Shown here: in pieces, positions 1-7,978 of the stretch
Position numbering within the stretch: position 1 is the first letter of the stretch
Layout of the letters: each line of letters begins with the position of its first letter
Assembly: GCA_017543285.1 (NCBI GenBank)
Contig: JAFYGK010000026.1
Span: 1 to 32,452, forward strand
Reading direction: 5' to 3'
Length of the DNA: 32,452 nucleotides
Origin: Clostridia bacterium
Lineage (GTDB): Bacteria; Bacillota; Clostridia; Oscillospirales; Acutalibacteraceae
The notes under the pieces: generated by a model
Told to the model about the DNA's origin: nothing
What the model saw: only the letters and a program-made list of their open reading frames with translations
Databases searched by the model: none
Translations under genes and position numbers: made by a program

Positions 1-11
1 AGGGGGTAATC

Positions 12-254
12 ATGCGACTGGACAAATATTTAAAGGTTTCCCGCATCATAAAGCGGCGCACCGTTGCCAACGAGGCCTGTGATAACGGCAGAGTGCTGGT
101 CAACGGCAGGATCGCACGCGCTTCATACGACGTGAAGCCGAACGATATAATCGAGATAAACCTCGGCATGAACACTGTGAAATATCAGGTGGTCAGCATC
201 AGTGAAAATGCCACAAAGCAGAGCGCCGGGCTTATGTATAAAGTCATGGAATAA
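12..254 (+). CDS. rqcP: S4-domain RNA-binding protein RqcP (YabO)
   Basis: This 80-residue protein is almost entirely one S4 RNA-binding domain, opening with MRLDKYLKVSRIIKRR and containing the DNGRVLVNGR turn typical of Hsp15/YabO proteins. In Bacillus the orthologue RqcP binds stalled 50S subunits and helps RqcH add alanine tails to nascent chains; that role is transferred from the family. A purine-rich ribosome binding site (agggggt) starts at base 1, so the start is well placed although the promoter lies outside the window. The gene order yabO-yabP-yabQ-divIC-yabR that follows matches Bacillus and supports the call. A terminator comes directly after the stop codon. Confidence 0.92.
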   Translation: MRLDKYLKVSRIIKRRTVANEACDNGRVLVNGRIARASYDVKPNDIIEINLGMNTVKYQVVSISENATKQSAGLMYKVME

Positions 255-260
255 AGAGCA

Positions 261-294
261 AAACCGCCGAACGAAACGACCCGGCGGTTTTATT
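261..294 (+). terminator. Rho-independent terminator after rqcP
   Basis: A perfect 9-bp stem, aaaccgccg (261-269) with cggcggttt (282-290), has a 12-base loop and is followed by a T-rich stretch. It separates rqcP from the sporulation pair yabP-yabQ. Confidence 0.75.
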
Positions 295-317
295 ATGCTT
301 TATACGCATGCCCTGCT

Positions 318-347
318 GTAATACACCGACCGTCTCCGACATATATA
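318..347 (+). promoter_or_regulatory. Possible sporulation sigma-E-like promoter for yabP-yabQ
   Basis: The element gtaatac (318-324) is followed after 15 bases by catatata (340-347). This loosely resembles the sigma-E consensus of an ATA-rich -35 and a CATA-type -10. In Bacillus yabP and yabQ are expressed under sigma E. The match is imperfect and rests mainly on context. Confidence 0.3.
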
Positions 348-377
348 TTTACAAAAACCACAGATCGGAGCAGCGGC

Positions 378-653
378 ATGAACAATGAGGCAGGCAATAA
401 TCAGCACAATCTGACCCTGGAAAACCGGCACAAAATGACCATATCGGGTGTTGCCGACGTGGACAGCTACGACGAAAACGGCATTGTGGCGCTGACATCC
501 ATGGGCGAGCTTAAAATAACCGGCAGCGAGCTGCACATATCGCGGCTGGACATGGACTCCGGCGACATGTTCATTGAAGGCAGCATAAGCGCAATAAGCT
601 ACAACGACAGACGTCAGGACGCACGCGGAATGATCAGGCGGCTTTTCGGATAA
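378..653 (+). CDS. yabP: Spore coat assembly protein YabP
   Basis: This 91-residue protein has the YabP/YqfC fold signature: N-terminal LTLENRHKMTISGVADVDSYDE, then GELKITGSELHISRLDMDSGDMFIEG, then a short basic tail ending RRLFG. In Bacillus YabP is made in the mother cell under sigma E and is needed for spore coat formation. The gene starts 7 bases after a ggag ribosome binding site (367-370). It is followed after four bases by yabQ, so the two are surely cotranscribed. It implies that the organism makes, or recently made, spores. Confidence 0.9.
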   Translation: MNNEAGNNQHNLTLENRHKMTISGVADVDSYDENGIVALTSMGELKITGSELHISRLDMDSGDMFIEGSISAISYNDRRQDARGMIRRLFG

Positions 654-657
654 AGCC

Positions 658-1176
658 ATGCTATTTCAGGTTTACAGCGGAGCGCAGCTTAATGTTATGC
701 TTGGCTCGGTGCTGCTGGGCGTTGCGATCGGAGCATTTTATGACCTGTTCAGAATAACGCGGCTTGTGCTTTTCAGAGGAAGCATAGCCGTTTTCATCGA
801 AGACGTGCTTTTTTGGACGGTCAGCGGATACGCCGTTTTTCTTCACATCCTCGCATTGAACAAAGGCGAGGTCCGCGCGTATATACTTGCCTGCGTGCTA
901 GCGGGTTTTCTTTTTTACTATTTCACTATAGGAAGGGCCGTGTTTTCGGTCCTGAAAAGGGCGTCGGAGCGCATCAGATTCCGTATTGCGCGGCTGAGTC
1001 TGAGGATAAAAAGGATATCGGGCGCAGCCGTACTGCGTGCGAAAAATGCCGCGCTCCGTTTGAGGCGGAACGCGGACGGCCCGGTGAGGAAAAAGGAGAA
1101 AATCATTAACGAAGACGAAAACGATATACGGAAAAGAAAATCAAAAATATTTAAAAAGAGACATAAAAACACTTGA
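658..1176 (+). CDS. yabQ: Spore cortex biosynthesis protein YabQ
   Basis: This 172-residue membrane protein has a hydrophobic N-terminal two-thirds, with several membrane spans between about residues 10 and 105, and a strongly basic cytosolic tail rich in Arg and Lys. The opening VYSGAQLNVMLGSVLLGVAIGAFYDLFR and the central FIEDVLFWTVSGYAVF are recognisable YabQ features. The family is needed for spore cortex formation in Bacillus and is expressed under sigma E. It lies four bases after yabP. Its last codons overlap the -35 element of the divIC promoter. The long basic tail is less conserved and its role is unknown. Confidence 0.88.
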   Translation: MLFQVYSGAQLNVMLGSVLLGVAIGAFYDLFRITRLVLFRGSIAVFIEDVLFWTVSGYAVFLHILALNKGEVRAYILACVLAGFLFYYFTIGRAVFSVLKRASERIRFRIARLSLRIKRISGAAVLRAKNAALRLRRNADGPVRKKEKIINEDENDIRKRKSKIFKKRHKNT

Positions 1177-1202
1177 AATTGTGTTAAGAAGTATTGTATA
1201 AT
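1173..1202 (+). promoter_or_regulatory. Sigma-A promoter of divIC-yabR
   Basis: TTGAAA (1173-1178) and a perfect TATAAT (1197-1202) are separated by 18 bases. The -35 box overlaps the yabQ stop codon. This gives the division genes a vegetative promoter separate from the sporulation pair. Confidence 0.75.
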
Positions 1203-1274
1203 ATTTCATAAGTAGGAGTATACATAATGCTCAAGTGAAATAAAATACAGCATTGAACGGGCAGGGTGTTTGAC

Positions 1275-1565
1275 GTGAAAAAGACTAAACCGCTCCGCAA
1301 AAATATTATATTCAAAATAATCATTCTGGTTGCCCTCGTCATTTTTGCCGTGCAGCTGATCCAGTATCAGGTGCAGATCAATGAAAACCAGAAAAAGCTC
1401 GAAGCCATCAATACCGAGCTGAGAGAGCAAACGGTTGCGAACGATGAGCTGAAAAGGTACCTCGAGGCCGGCTACGATAAGGAAAGCTACGAGCGGCTTA
1501 TCCGCAAGGAGCTTGGATACGGCTATCCGGACGAGCAGGTGTTCAAGGAAATCGCAGGCGACTGA
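1275..1565 (+). CDS. divIC: Cell division protein DivIC (septum formation initiator family)
   Basis: This protein of about 96 residues has a basic cytosolic N-terminus, one membrane span (IIFKIIILVALVIFAVQLI) and an extracellular coiled coil rich in Gln, Asn and Glu. It ends in the DivIC/FtsB-type segment YERLIRKELGYGYPDE. DivIC pairs with FtsL and DivIB (FtsQ) in the divisome, where it helps activate septal peptidoglycan synthesis. There is no ATG. I chose GTG at 1275, six bases after agggtg (1263-1268); the in-frame GTG at 1266 would add three residues but has no clear ribosome binding site. The place between yabQ and yabR is the conserved one. Confidence 0.85.
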   Translation: MKKTKPLRKNIIFKIIILVALVIFAVQLIQYQVQINENQKKLEAINTELREQTVANDELKRYLEAGYDKESYERLIRKELGYGYPDEQVFKEIAGD

Positions 1566-1617
1566 TCGCCTGATCCAACAAAAGCGAGAGCTATTTTTAC
1601 GGAGGATAAAAGCGTTT

Positions 1618-2058
1618 ATGGAATTAAAGCTGGGAGATATTCTCGAAGGCAGGATAACGGGAATGACCAACTTCGGCGCGTTTGTCGATCTCGGGGAAAA
1701 CAAATCGGGCATGGTGCATATTTCCGAGGTGGCCGATACCTTTGTAAGAGATATCAGAGATCATCTTGAGACAGGGCAGACCGTCAGGGTCAGGGTCATC
1801 AGTGTCGGTGATGACGGCAAAATAGGTCTTTCCATTAAAAAGGCGGCGGAAAAGCCCGAGAAACAGCGCCCCCGGCAAAATGATTCTCCGGGCAGACCGG
1901 GCAGCTTTGAATGGAGAAGCCCGAAGACCGAGCAGGCTTCATTTGAAGAAATGATGCAGAAATTCAAACAGACAAGCAATGAAAAAATTTCCGGAATGAA
2001 AAAATCCGTGGATTCACGCAGAAGCGGCGGATACTCCAGAAAAAATTCGGGACATTGA
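1618..2058 (+). CDS. yabR: S1-domain RNA-binding protein YabR
   Basis: This 146-residue protein begins with a complete S1 RNA-binding domain (about residues 1-72), with the signatures GDILEGRITGMTNFGAFVDLG and KSGMVHISEV and a closing GKIGLSIKKA. The remainder is a low-complexity, basic and glutamine-rich tail of the kind seen in YabR and polynucleotide phosphorylase-like proteins. The ATG at 1618 follows ggagg (1601-1605); an earlier in-frame start would lie inside divIC and is unlikely. The exact role of YabR is not established. The gene shares the divIC promoter and ends at a terminator. Confidence 0.85.
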   Translation: MELKLGDILEGRITGMTNFGAFVDLGENKSGMVHISEVADTFVRDIRDHLETGQTVRVRVISVGDDGKIGLSIKKAAEKPEKQRPRQNDSPGRPGSFEWRSPKTEQASFEEMMQKFKQTSNEKISGMKKSVDSRRSGGYSRKNSGH

Positions 2059-2083
2059 CATGGCGGCATAATCTGAAGTATTT

Positions 2084-2114
2084 ATCCACCGCTCTTTCGG
2101 GGCGGCGGATTTTT
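2084..2114 (+). terminator. Rho-independent terminator after yabR
   Basis: A 9-bp stem with one mismatch (2084-2092 with 2102-2110) is followed by a run of five T. It closes the divIC-yabR unit. Confidence 0.65.
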
Positions 2115-2210
2115 GCGTTATTTGGCGCGGCTTAAATAAGGATATTTCTCTAAAATATTGCTCTGCGATCAAACACTTTTATATAATTCCTCTCAGTTTC
2201 GTTAAATGGA

Positions 2211-2239
2211 TTGACAATTTTGTAACAGCGTGGTAACAT
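2211..2239 (+). promoter_or_regulatory. Promoter of the fatty-acid synthesis operon
   Basis: A consensus TTGACA (2211-2216) is followed after 17 bases by TAACAT (2234-2239), with AT-rich DNA upstream. It is the only strong promoter I see ahead of fabH and should start transcripts near 2246, leaving a leader of about 200 bases. Confidence 0.65.
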
Positions 2240-2242
2240 AAT

Positions 2243-2296
2243 CTGGATTACGGATATTATACAACCACAATATTTTGTATTATATATCCAATCCGG
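2243..2296 (+). repeat. Interrupted inverted repeat over the predicted fab operon start site
   Basis: The arms 2243-2264 and 2275-2296 are imperfect reverse complements: ctggatt pairs with aatccgg at the outside, and ggatat...tatacaa pairs with ttgta...atatcc inside. A ten-base centre separates them. The position just after the -10 box fits a repressor operator or a leader hairpin. In Firmicutes FapR or FabT control such operons; I cannot tell which, if either, acts here. Confidence 0.5.
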
Positions 2297-2364
2297 AAAA
2301 TCTTGCATTCAGCAAAATGTCTGTTCGACCGAATACATCATCGGTATATGATAAAATGTGTTTA

Positions 2365-2380
2365 CGGCGGTATTCCGCCG
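2365..2380 (+). other. Perfect hairpin in the fabH leader
   Basis: cggcgg (2365-2370) and ccgccg (2375-2380) form a six-base-pair GC stem with a tatt loop. It lies about 60 bases before the fabH start and has no T-run, so it is probably not a simple terminator. A role in mRNA stability or leader control is possible. Confidence 0.45.
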
Positions 2381-2442
2381 GACGGAACAACATGTTTTAA
2401 TAAAGCCGCATGCAGTGCGCGATTTACAGGAGTAACCGTTTT

Positions 2443-3396
2443 ATGTCGATAAAGATGCTCGGAACAGGATTTTATGTTCCTGAAAAGATAGTGACCAACG
2501 ACGATCTTTCCAAAATGGTGGAAACCTCGGACGAGTGGATAGTTCAGAGAGTCGGAGTAAAAGAACGCCATGTCAGCGTGAATGAAACGACCGCCGATCT
2601 TGCCGTCAATGCAGCAAAAAACGCCCTTGACAACGCGGGAATCACCGCAGACCGGCTGGGTCTTATCGTTGCGGCGACAATATCCTCGGATTCTCTCTGT
2701 CCGACGGTTGCAGGATCTGTGCAGCAGCGTCTGGGTGCAACCTGCCCGGCGTTTGATGTCAGCTCGGCATGCAGCGGATTTATTTTTGCGCTGGAGACGG
2801 TTGCTTCCCTTATCGAGCGCAGAAAGATGGATTACGCTCTTGTCATCGGCGCTGAAAGACTGAGCAAAATAATCGACTGGACCGATCGAAGCACATGCGT
2901 TATCTTCGGTGACGGTGCGGGCGCGGCCGTTGTTGCGCCGGGTGAAAACTATCTTTCCTCGCTGATATATACGAAAGCCGGCAGCGATGTTATAGACATT
3001 CCGGCAAGCTTCGGCAGCTCTCCGTTTTACGAAGGCGAAACAAAGCGGCCGTTTGTTTTCATGGCCGGTCAGGAAACCTTTAAGTTTGCCGTAAACAAGA
3101 TGACCGAGGATATTAAGCAGGTCGTCGGTGAAGCGGGTCTTACATTTGACGATATAGATCACGTCGTTGTTCACCAGGCGAACATCAGGATCATCGCCTT
3201 CGCGTCCAAGCGTCTGGGTATCCCGATGGAGAAGTTTTTTGTCAACATAGAAAAATACGGCAACACCTCCGCCGCGAGCATACCGATAGCTCTTGCCGAA
3301 CTCAATGAAACGGGACGACTGAAGCGAGGAGACATAGTGGTAATGTCTGCGTTCGGCGGGGGACTGTCCAGCGCGGCATGCGTCATAAGATGGTAA
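2443..3396 (+). CDS. fabH: Beta-ketoacyl-ACP synthase III (FabH)
   Basis: This 317-residue condensing enzyme starts fatty-acid chains by joining an acyl-CoA primer to malonyl-ACP. The catalytic triad is present: Cys110 in SSACSGF, His244 in VVHQANIRI and Asn274 in YGNTSAAS, matching the spacing of the Escherichia coli enzyme. The glycine-rich C-terminus GDIVVMSAFGGGLSSAACVIRW is typical. I chose the ATG at 2443 because of the aggag ribosome binding site about ten bases upstream and because MSIKMLGTGFYVPEK is the usual N-terminus; the upstream in-frame ATG at 2410 would add 11 unrelated residues. It is the first gene of the FASII operon. Confidence 0.96.
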   Translation: MSIKMLGTGFYVPEKIVTNDDLSKMVETSDEWIVQRVGVKERHVSVNETTADLAVNAAKNALDNAGITADRLGLIVAATISSDSLCPTVAGSVQQRLGATCPAFDVSSACSGFIFALETVASLIERRKMDYALVIGAERLSKIIDWTDRSTCVIFGDGAGAAVVAPGENYLSSLIYTKAGSDVIDIPASFGSSPFYEGETKRPFVFMAGQETFKFAVNKMTEDIKQVVGEAGLTFDDIDHVVVHQANIRIIAFASKRLGIPMEKFFVNIEKYGNTSAASIPIALAELNETGRLKRGDIVVMSAFGGGLSSAACVIRW

Positions 3397-3542
3397 AAGA
3401 TGAACAGAGGCAAAGCTGCCTTTGGCTGAAGATTATTGATTCCGTGACGAGGCCGTCAGGCGGCGGTACCGTCCGTTAACACTTTCAACAATCCGCTCTT
3501 GCGGGTTTGCATATTTGATTACAATTTTTGGAGGTAAAAACC

Positions 3543-3761
3543 ATGACATTTGAAAAGGTAAGAGATCTCCTTGCGGAGCATCTTGAAATCGACCCCAGCG
3601 AAGTTACCGAAACAGCCACATTTGAGGATCTCGGCATTGATTCCCTCGACGCCGTTGAGATCATGATGGAAATGGAAGACGAATTCGGCGTAGAGATCAA
3701 GCCCGCCGAGGTCGGCAAGTCGGTCACAGAGCTTGTAAAGTACATCGAGGCAAAACTGTAA
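3543..3761 (+). CDS. acpP: Acyl carrier protein
   Basis: This small acidic protein of 72 residues carries the phosphopantetheine attachment serine, Ser34, in the motif LGIDSLDAVEI. It holds the growing fatty acid during all steps of FASII. The ATG at 3543 follows a strong ggagg site (3530-3534); an upstream GTG at 3528 would give five extra residues and is unlikely. The 146 bases after fabH contain only a small hairpin (ccgc-tctt-gcgg, near 3492-3503) that could tune readthrough. The acyl carrier gene is followed by a 238-base gap before fabK in which I see no gene. Confidence 0.96.
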   Translation: MTFEKVRDLLAEHLEIDPSEVTETATFEDLGIDSLDAVEIMMEMEDEFGVEIKPAEVGKSVTELVKYIEAKL

Positions 3762-3999
3762 TATCTGCCCCGCTGACGCCCGATTAAAGGGCATCGCTTC
3801 CGACGCCGGATATCATAGACGCCAGATTCGCATAAAATACAAAACGCGACGCAGCCGGCAAATCGCATCCGGAGGCAAAGCAGAGCCGTTGTTAAAAGCG
3901 GATTGCCGCTGCTGGCCGGATGAAGGCCGCCTCACGCGCCGCGTCTGTCGGCGTCTGATATCTGAAAATCTACTATCCAGAACAAAAGGTCGTGATAAC

Positions 4000-4944
4000 A
4001 TGATTACTTCACCTCTCAGTGATTTGATAGGCATAGAGTATCCCATATTCCAGGGCGGCATGGCTCACATCTCGGACGCTTCTCTCGCAGCGGCCGTATC
4101 CGAAGCCGGCGGTCTGGGTATTATAACCTCCGCATCCGGCGATATCGAATGGCTGGAGCGGCAGATCGATATGGCGCGCGGAATGACGGCAAAGCCCATC
4201 GGCGTCAACGTAATGCTTATGGGGAATAATGTCGATCAGATTGCAGCGCTGCTGGCTGAAAAAAGAATATCGGTTGTCACGACCGGAGCGGGAAACCCCG
4301 AAAAATACATACACATGTGGAAAGAGGCCGGCATAAAGGTTATACCGGTCATTCCTTCGGTAGCTCTGGCCAAGCTGTGCGCCCGTTCGGGCGCCGACGC
4401 GGTCATTGCCGAAGGCGGCGAGTCGGGCGGACATGTGGGAGATATGACCACAATGGCTCTTGTGCCCCAGGTCGTGGACGCTGTTGATATTCCCGTAATT
4501 GCCGCTGGAGGCATTGCGGACGGCAGAGGAATGGCCGCCGCGCTCATGCTGGGCGCCGTAGGCGTTCAGATCGGAACACGTTTTTTGTCCGCAACAGAAT
4601 GCAATATTCACGAAAACTACAAGAAAAAGGTGCTTAAGGCCAACGACACCTCCACCATTGTCACCGGCAGACGTCTGGGCCATCCGGTGCGCAGCATTAA
4701 ATCGCCGTTTTCAAGAGCCTACGCGAAGGCTGAATATTCCGACATAAGCGATGAAGATTTAGAGCAGATGGCAGTCGGTTCGCTGCGCGCGGCAACATTC
4801 TCCGGCGACGACAAAAAAGGCTGCTTTTTAGCCGGACAGATAGCCGGTATGGTGAGAGAAGAACAGACCGCCGCCGAAATCATCAGAGATATTGTAAGCG
4901 GCGCAGAGAACGCATTGAACGGAGCAAAGAAATGGGTAAAATAG
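4000..4944 (+). CDS. fabK: Enoyl-ACP reductase II, FMN-dependent (FabK)
   Basis: This 314-residue TIM-barrel flavoprotein reduces the enoyl-ACP double bond in the last step of each elongation cycle. Visible features are the N-terminal PIFQGGM flavin loop (residues 15-21), EGGESGGHVG with His145 at the position of the catalytic histidine known in streptococcal FabK, and AAGGIADGRGMAAALMLGA for phosphate binding. The family also contains nitronate monooxygenases; the FASII operon position decides for FabK. The ATG at 4000 is chosen because homologues start at MITSPLSDLIGI-like sequence; its ribosome binding site (aaaggt) is weak. No FabI is present in this window. Confidence 0.93.
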   Translation: MITSPLSDLIGIEYPIFQGGMAHISDASLAAAVSEAGGLGIITSASGDIEWLERQIDMARGMTAKPIGVNVMLMGNNVDQIAALLAEKRISVVTTGAGNPEKYIHMWKEAGIKVIPVIPSVALAKLCARSGADAVIAEGGESGGHVGDMTTMALVPQVVDAVDIPVIAAGGIADGRGMAAALMLGAVGVQIGTRFLSATECNIHENYKKKVLKANDTSTIVTGRRLGHPVRSIKSPFSRAYAKAEYSDISDEDLEQMAVGSLRAATFSGDDKKGCFLAGQIAGMVREEQTAAEIIRDIVSGAENALNGAKKWVK

Positions 4945-5855
4945 CGTTTGTTTTTTCCGGCCAGGGCGCGCAGTACAGCGGCATGGGAAAATCGCTCTAT
5001 GATTTAAACGGCGCGGCAAAGAGACTGTACGATGAAGCCGAGCGGTATCGTCCGGGTACAAAGGCGCAGTCTTTCGAAGGCAGCGCCGAGGAATTAAGGC
5101 AGACAAAAAACACTCAGCCCTGCCTGTATCTTGTCGATCTTTCGGCTGCGCTGTCATTGAATGAAAACGGCATCTATGCCGACGCTGCCGCAGGCTTTTC
5201 TCTTGGCGAAATAGCGGCCTTGGCCTATGCCGGAGCCTATTCGTACGCCGACGGATTCAGGATAGTAACAAAGCGCGGCGAATTAATGCAGCGCTCTGCA
5301 GAGCAGAGCGGCAACACCGCCATGTGCGCGGTACTGAAGCTGGACAGCAAAACGGTAGCAGATACGGCCTCGCAGCTTGAAGAACTGTACGCCGTTAATT
5401 TCAACAGCCCTGGCCAGACTGTCGTTTCCGGACTGTCAGGCAGCATGCCCGCGTTTGAGGAAAAGATAAAGGAGCTGGGCGGCAGATGTATGCCGATACC
5501 GGTCAGCGCGGCATTTCATTCGCCTTTTATGGAATCGGCTGCCGGGAGCTTCGGGGAATATCTGTCCGGACAGGATTTCAGCAAAACAAAAATACCCGTC
5601 TACGCAAACCTTACGGCTCGGCCATACGGCAGCGATTTTGCCGGGTATCTCGAAAAGCAGATTAAAAGCCCTGTCAGATGGCAGGAAACGATAGAGAATA
5701 TGATAGCCGACGGCTTCACGGATTTTATTGAGGTCGGCGCAGGAAAGACACTGTGCAATCTTATCAAGAGAATATCGAAACAGGTTAATGTATATTCGGT
5801 TGAGGACGAAAAATCGCTCAACGAAACTGTCAAGGCGGTGAAGGCAAATGCTTAG
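4932..5855 (+). CDS. fabD: Malonyl-CoA:ACP transacylase (FabD)
   Basis: This 307-residue enzyme moves malonyl groups from CoA to the acyl carrier protein. The N-terminal FSGQGAQYSGMG oxyanion loop, nucleophile Ser90 in GFSLGE, KRGELMQ (the arginine that binds the malonyl carboxylate) and His196 in AFHSPFM are present. The residue before the nucleophile is Phe rather than the common His of GHSLGE. The gene overlaps the end of fabK by 13 bases and the start of fabG by 8, so it is translationally coupled on both sides. Confidence 0.95.
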   Translation: MGKIAFVFSGQGAQYSGMGKSLYDLNGAAKRLYDEAERYRPGTKAQSFEGSAEELRQTKNTQPCLYLVDLSAALSLNENGIYADAAAGFSLGEIAALAYAGAYSYADGFRIVTKRGELMQRSAEQSGNTAMCAVLKLDSKTVADTASQLEELYAVNFNSPGQTVVSGLSGSMPAFEEKIKELGGRCMPIPVSAAFHSPFMESAAGSFGEYLSGQDFSKTKIPVYANLTARPYGSDFAGYLEKQIKSPVRWQETIENMIADGFTDFIEVGAGKTLCNLIKRISKQVNVYSVEDEKSLNETVKAVKANA

Positions 5856-6585
5856 CGGAAAAACGGCTGTAATAACAGGCGCGTCAACGGGAATAGGCGC
5901 CTGCATAGCAAAAAAATACGCTTCACTCGGAGCACAGATTGCCATTATTTATATCGGCAGCCCGGAGATTGCCGAAAATGTAAAAAACGAAATAACCGAA
6001 AAATACGGCGTTAGAGCCGAAATATATTATTGCGACGTGTCCGATTTTGACCGGTGCAGGGAAACTGTCAAAAAGATAACAGAGGATTTCGGCGGCTTTG
6101 ACATTCTTGTCAACAATGCCGGCATAACCAGGGACAGCCTTCTGGTAACAATGGAGGAAACCGATTTCGACAGCGTTATCAATGTAAATCTCAAGGGCTG
6201 TTTCAACATGATAAAGGTATGCGGCAGAAACTTCCTAAAGAGAAAATACGGAAAGATTATCAATATAGCGTCGGTATCCGCCATGAAGGGACTCGCCGGA
6301 CAGGCAAACTACGCTTCTTCCAAGGCCGGCATAATCGCCCTGACCAAGGTTACGGCAAGAGAACTGGGTTCGCGCAACATTTGCTGCAACGCTATAGCTC
6401 CCGGCTTTATTATGACCGACATGACCAAGGATCTGGGCAAGGAGGATGAATACCTCAGCCAGATCCCGCTCAACAGGCTCGGCAACCCGGAGGACGTCGC
6501 AAAGGTCGCCGCTTTTTTGGCTGACGAGGCATCCGACTATGTAACGGGCGAGGTCATACGCGTGGACGGCGGATATGCGATGTAA
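5848..6585 (+). CDS. fabG: 3-oxoacyl-ACP reductase (FabG)
   Basis: This 245-residue short-chain dehydrogenase reduces beta-ketoacyl-ACP with NADPH. The nucleotide-binding TGASTGIG (residues 10-17), NNAG (89-92), and the catalytic residues Asn114, Ser142, Tyr155 and Lys159 are all visible with normal spacing, as is the C-terminal GEVIRVDGGYAM. The start overlaps the fabD stop region by 8 bases. The operon place makes FabG the firm choice over other short-chain dehydrogenases. Confidence 0.96.
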   Translation: MLSGKTAVITGASTGIGACIAKKYASLGAQIAIIYIGSPEIAENVKNEITEKYGVRAEIYYCDVSDFDRCRETVKKITEDFGGFDILVNNAGITRDSLLVTMEETDFDSVINVNLKGCFNMIKVCGRNFLKRKYGKIINIASVSAMKGLAGQANYASSKAGIIALTKVTARELGSRNICCNAIAPGFIMTDMTKDLGKEDEYLSQIPLNRLGNPEDVAKVAAFLADEASDYVTGEVIRVDGGYAM

Positions 6586-6717
6586 TGGGTTCATCAGCCC
6601 GGACAGAACGGGAAATCGCAGGACAATCACTGCGGCAGCCCGGACCAATGGATCTTGAGCCCGGCGGCAAAGCTGTCCTTTGCATGAACCAGAAACTCTT
6701 TGAAAAGGAGCTTATAC

Positions 6718-7944
6718 ATGAAAAGAGTAGTTATTACCGGCCTCGGCGCCATCACGCCGCTGGGCTGCGACATCGAAACCATGTGGGACGGGATGAAGAA
6801 CGGCCGCAACGGTATCGGATATATAACAAAATTTGATACGACAGACTACCGGGCAAAGGTCGCTGCTGAGGTCAAGGATTTTGACCCTTACAGATATATG
6901 GCAAAATCCGACGTGAGAAAGAACGACAGGTTCGTCCATTTCGCTGTTTGCTCGGCGGCTCAGGCGGTAGAGGACAGCGGAATTATCGGTAAGGTTGCGC
7001 CCGAAAGACTCGGCGTTTATTACGGCTCCGGCATCGGAGGCTTTGACACATTCGTTGCCGAACACAACAATCTGCTCAACCGGGGACCGTCAAGGGTTTC
7101 TCCCTTATTCATTCCCAAGATGATCTCCAACATGGGCGCGGGATTTATCGCCATACAGTTCGGTGCAAAGGGACCGTGTATCTCGGTGTCAACTGCCTGC
7201 GCAACCGGAACGACTGCCATCGGTGAAGCCTTCCGCGCAGTTTCCGGAGGATATGCCGACGCGATAATCGCGGGCGGCGTTGAAGCGGCAATTTGTGATC
7301 TGTCGATCGCCGCCTTCTCCAACTGCATGGCTCTGACCGAATGCGACGACCTGAACGCTGCCTCGGTGCCCTTTGACAGGCGCAGGAGCGGCTTTGTCAT
7401 GGGCGAAGGCGCGGGCGCTCTCATCCTTGAAGAATATGAGCATGCAGTAAGCAGAGGGGCGAAGATCTATGCAGAGCTCAAGGGCTACGGTTCGACCTGC
7501 GACGCTCACCATGTGACCGCTCCCGACCCGACCGCCGAATCTCCCGCAAGAGCTATAGCAGACTGTGCAAAGGCTCTCGGAATAAAGGAGTTTGACAAGG
7601 TATATTACAACGCTCACGGAACAAGCACCCCTATGAACGACAAGACCGAAACCCTCGCCCTCAAAAAGGCGTTCGGAGACAACGCATACAAGCTGCATGT
7701 CAGCTCAACCAAGTCGATGACCGGTCACCTTCTGGGCGCCGCGGGAGCCGTCGAGGCGATAGCCTGCATCCTTGCGCTGCGAGACAATATCGTGCCGCCG
7801 ACCATCAATTATGTCGAGCCGGACGAGGAATGCGATCTTGATTACACGCCCAACAAGGCGGTTGAAACCGAGCTGAAGGCCGCCCTTTCCGGTTCGCTGG
7901 GCTTTGGCGGACACAATGCCTGCGTGGGCTTTGCAAAGCTTTAA
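6718..7944 (+). CDS. fabF: Beta-ketoacyl-ACP synthase II (FabF)
   Basis: This 408-residue condensing enzyme elongates acyl-ACP with malonyl-ACP. The Cys-His-His triad is visible as Cys161 in STACATGT, His300 in NAHGTSTPMND and His337 in KSMTGHLLGAAG. The C-terminus SLGFGGHNACVGF is the usual gate region. The ATG at 6718 follows aaaaggag (6703-6710), and MKRVVITGLGAITPLG is the standard N-terminus; upstream in-frame starts would add residues without homology. A 132-base gap separates it from fabG. In many Firmicutes accB follows here, but in this window fabZ follows directly. Confidence 0.96.
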   Translation: MKRVVITGLGAITPLGCDIETMWDGMKNGRNGIGYITKFDTTDYRAKVAAEVKDFDPYRYMAKSDVRKNDRFVHFAVCSAAQAVEDSGIIGKVAPERLGVYYGSGIGGFDTFVAEHNNLLNRGPSRVSPLFIPKMISNMGAGFIAIQFGAKGPCISVSTACATGTTAIGEAFRAVSGGYADAIIAGGVEAAICDLSIAAFSNCMALTECDDLNAASVPFDRRRSGFVMGEGAGALILEEYEHAVSRGAKIYAELKGYGSTCDAHHVTAPDPTAESPARAIADCAKALGIKEFDKVYYNAHGTSTPMNDKTETLALKKAFGDNAYKLHVSSTKSMTGHLLGAAGAVEAIACILALRDNIVPPTINYVEPDEECDLDYTPNKAVETELKAALSGSLGFGGHNACVGFAKL

Positions 7945-7978
7945 TCAGACTGCCGGAAGTTTGTTTACGGAGAGCGCC

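Noticed and set aside
4000..4944. Nitronate monooxygenase as an alternative to FabK
   Set aside because: The same fold and motifs occur in both, but the FASII operon context and His145 favour enoyl-ACP reductase.
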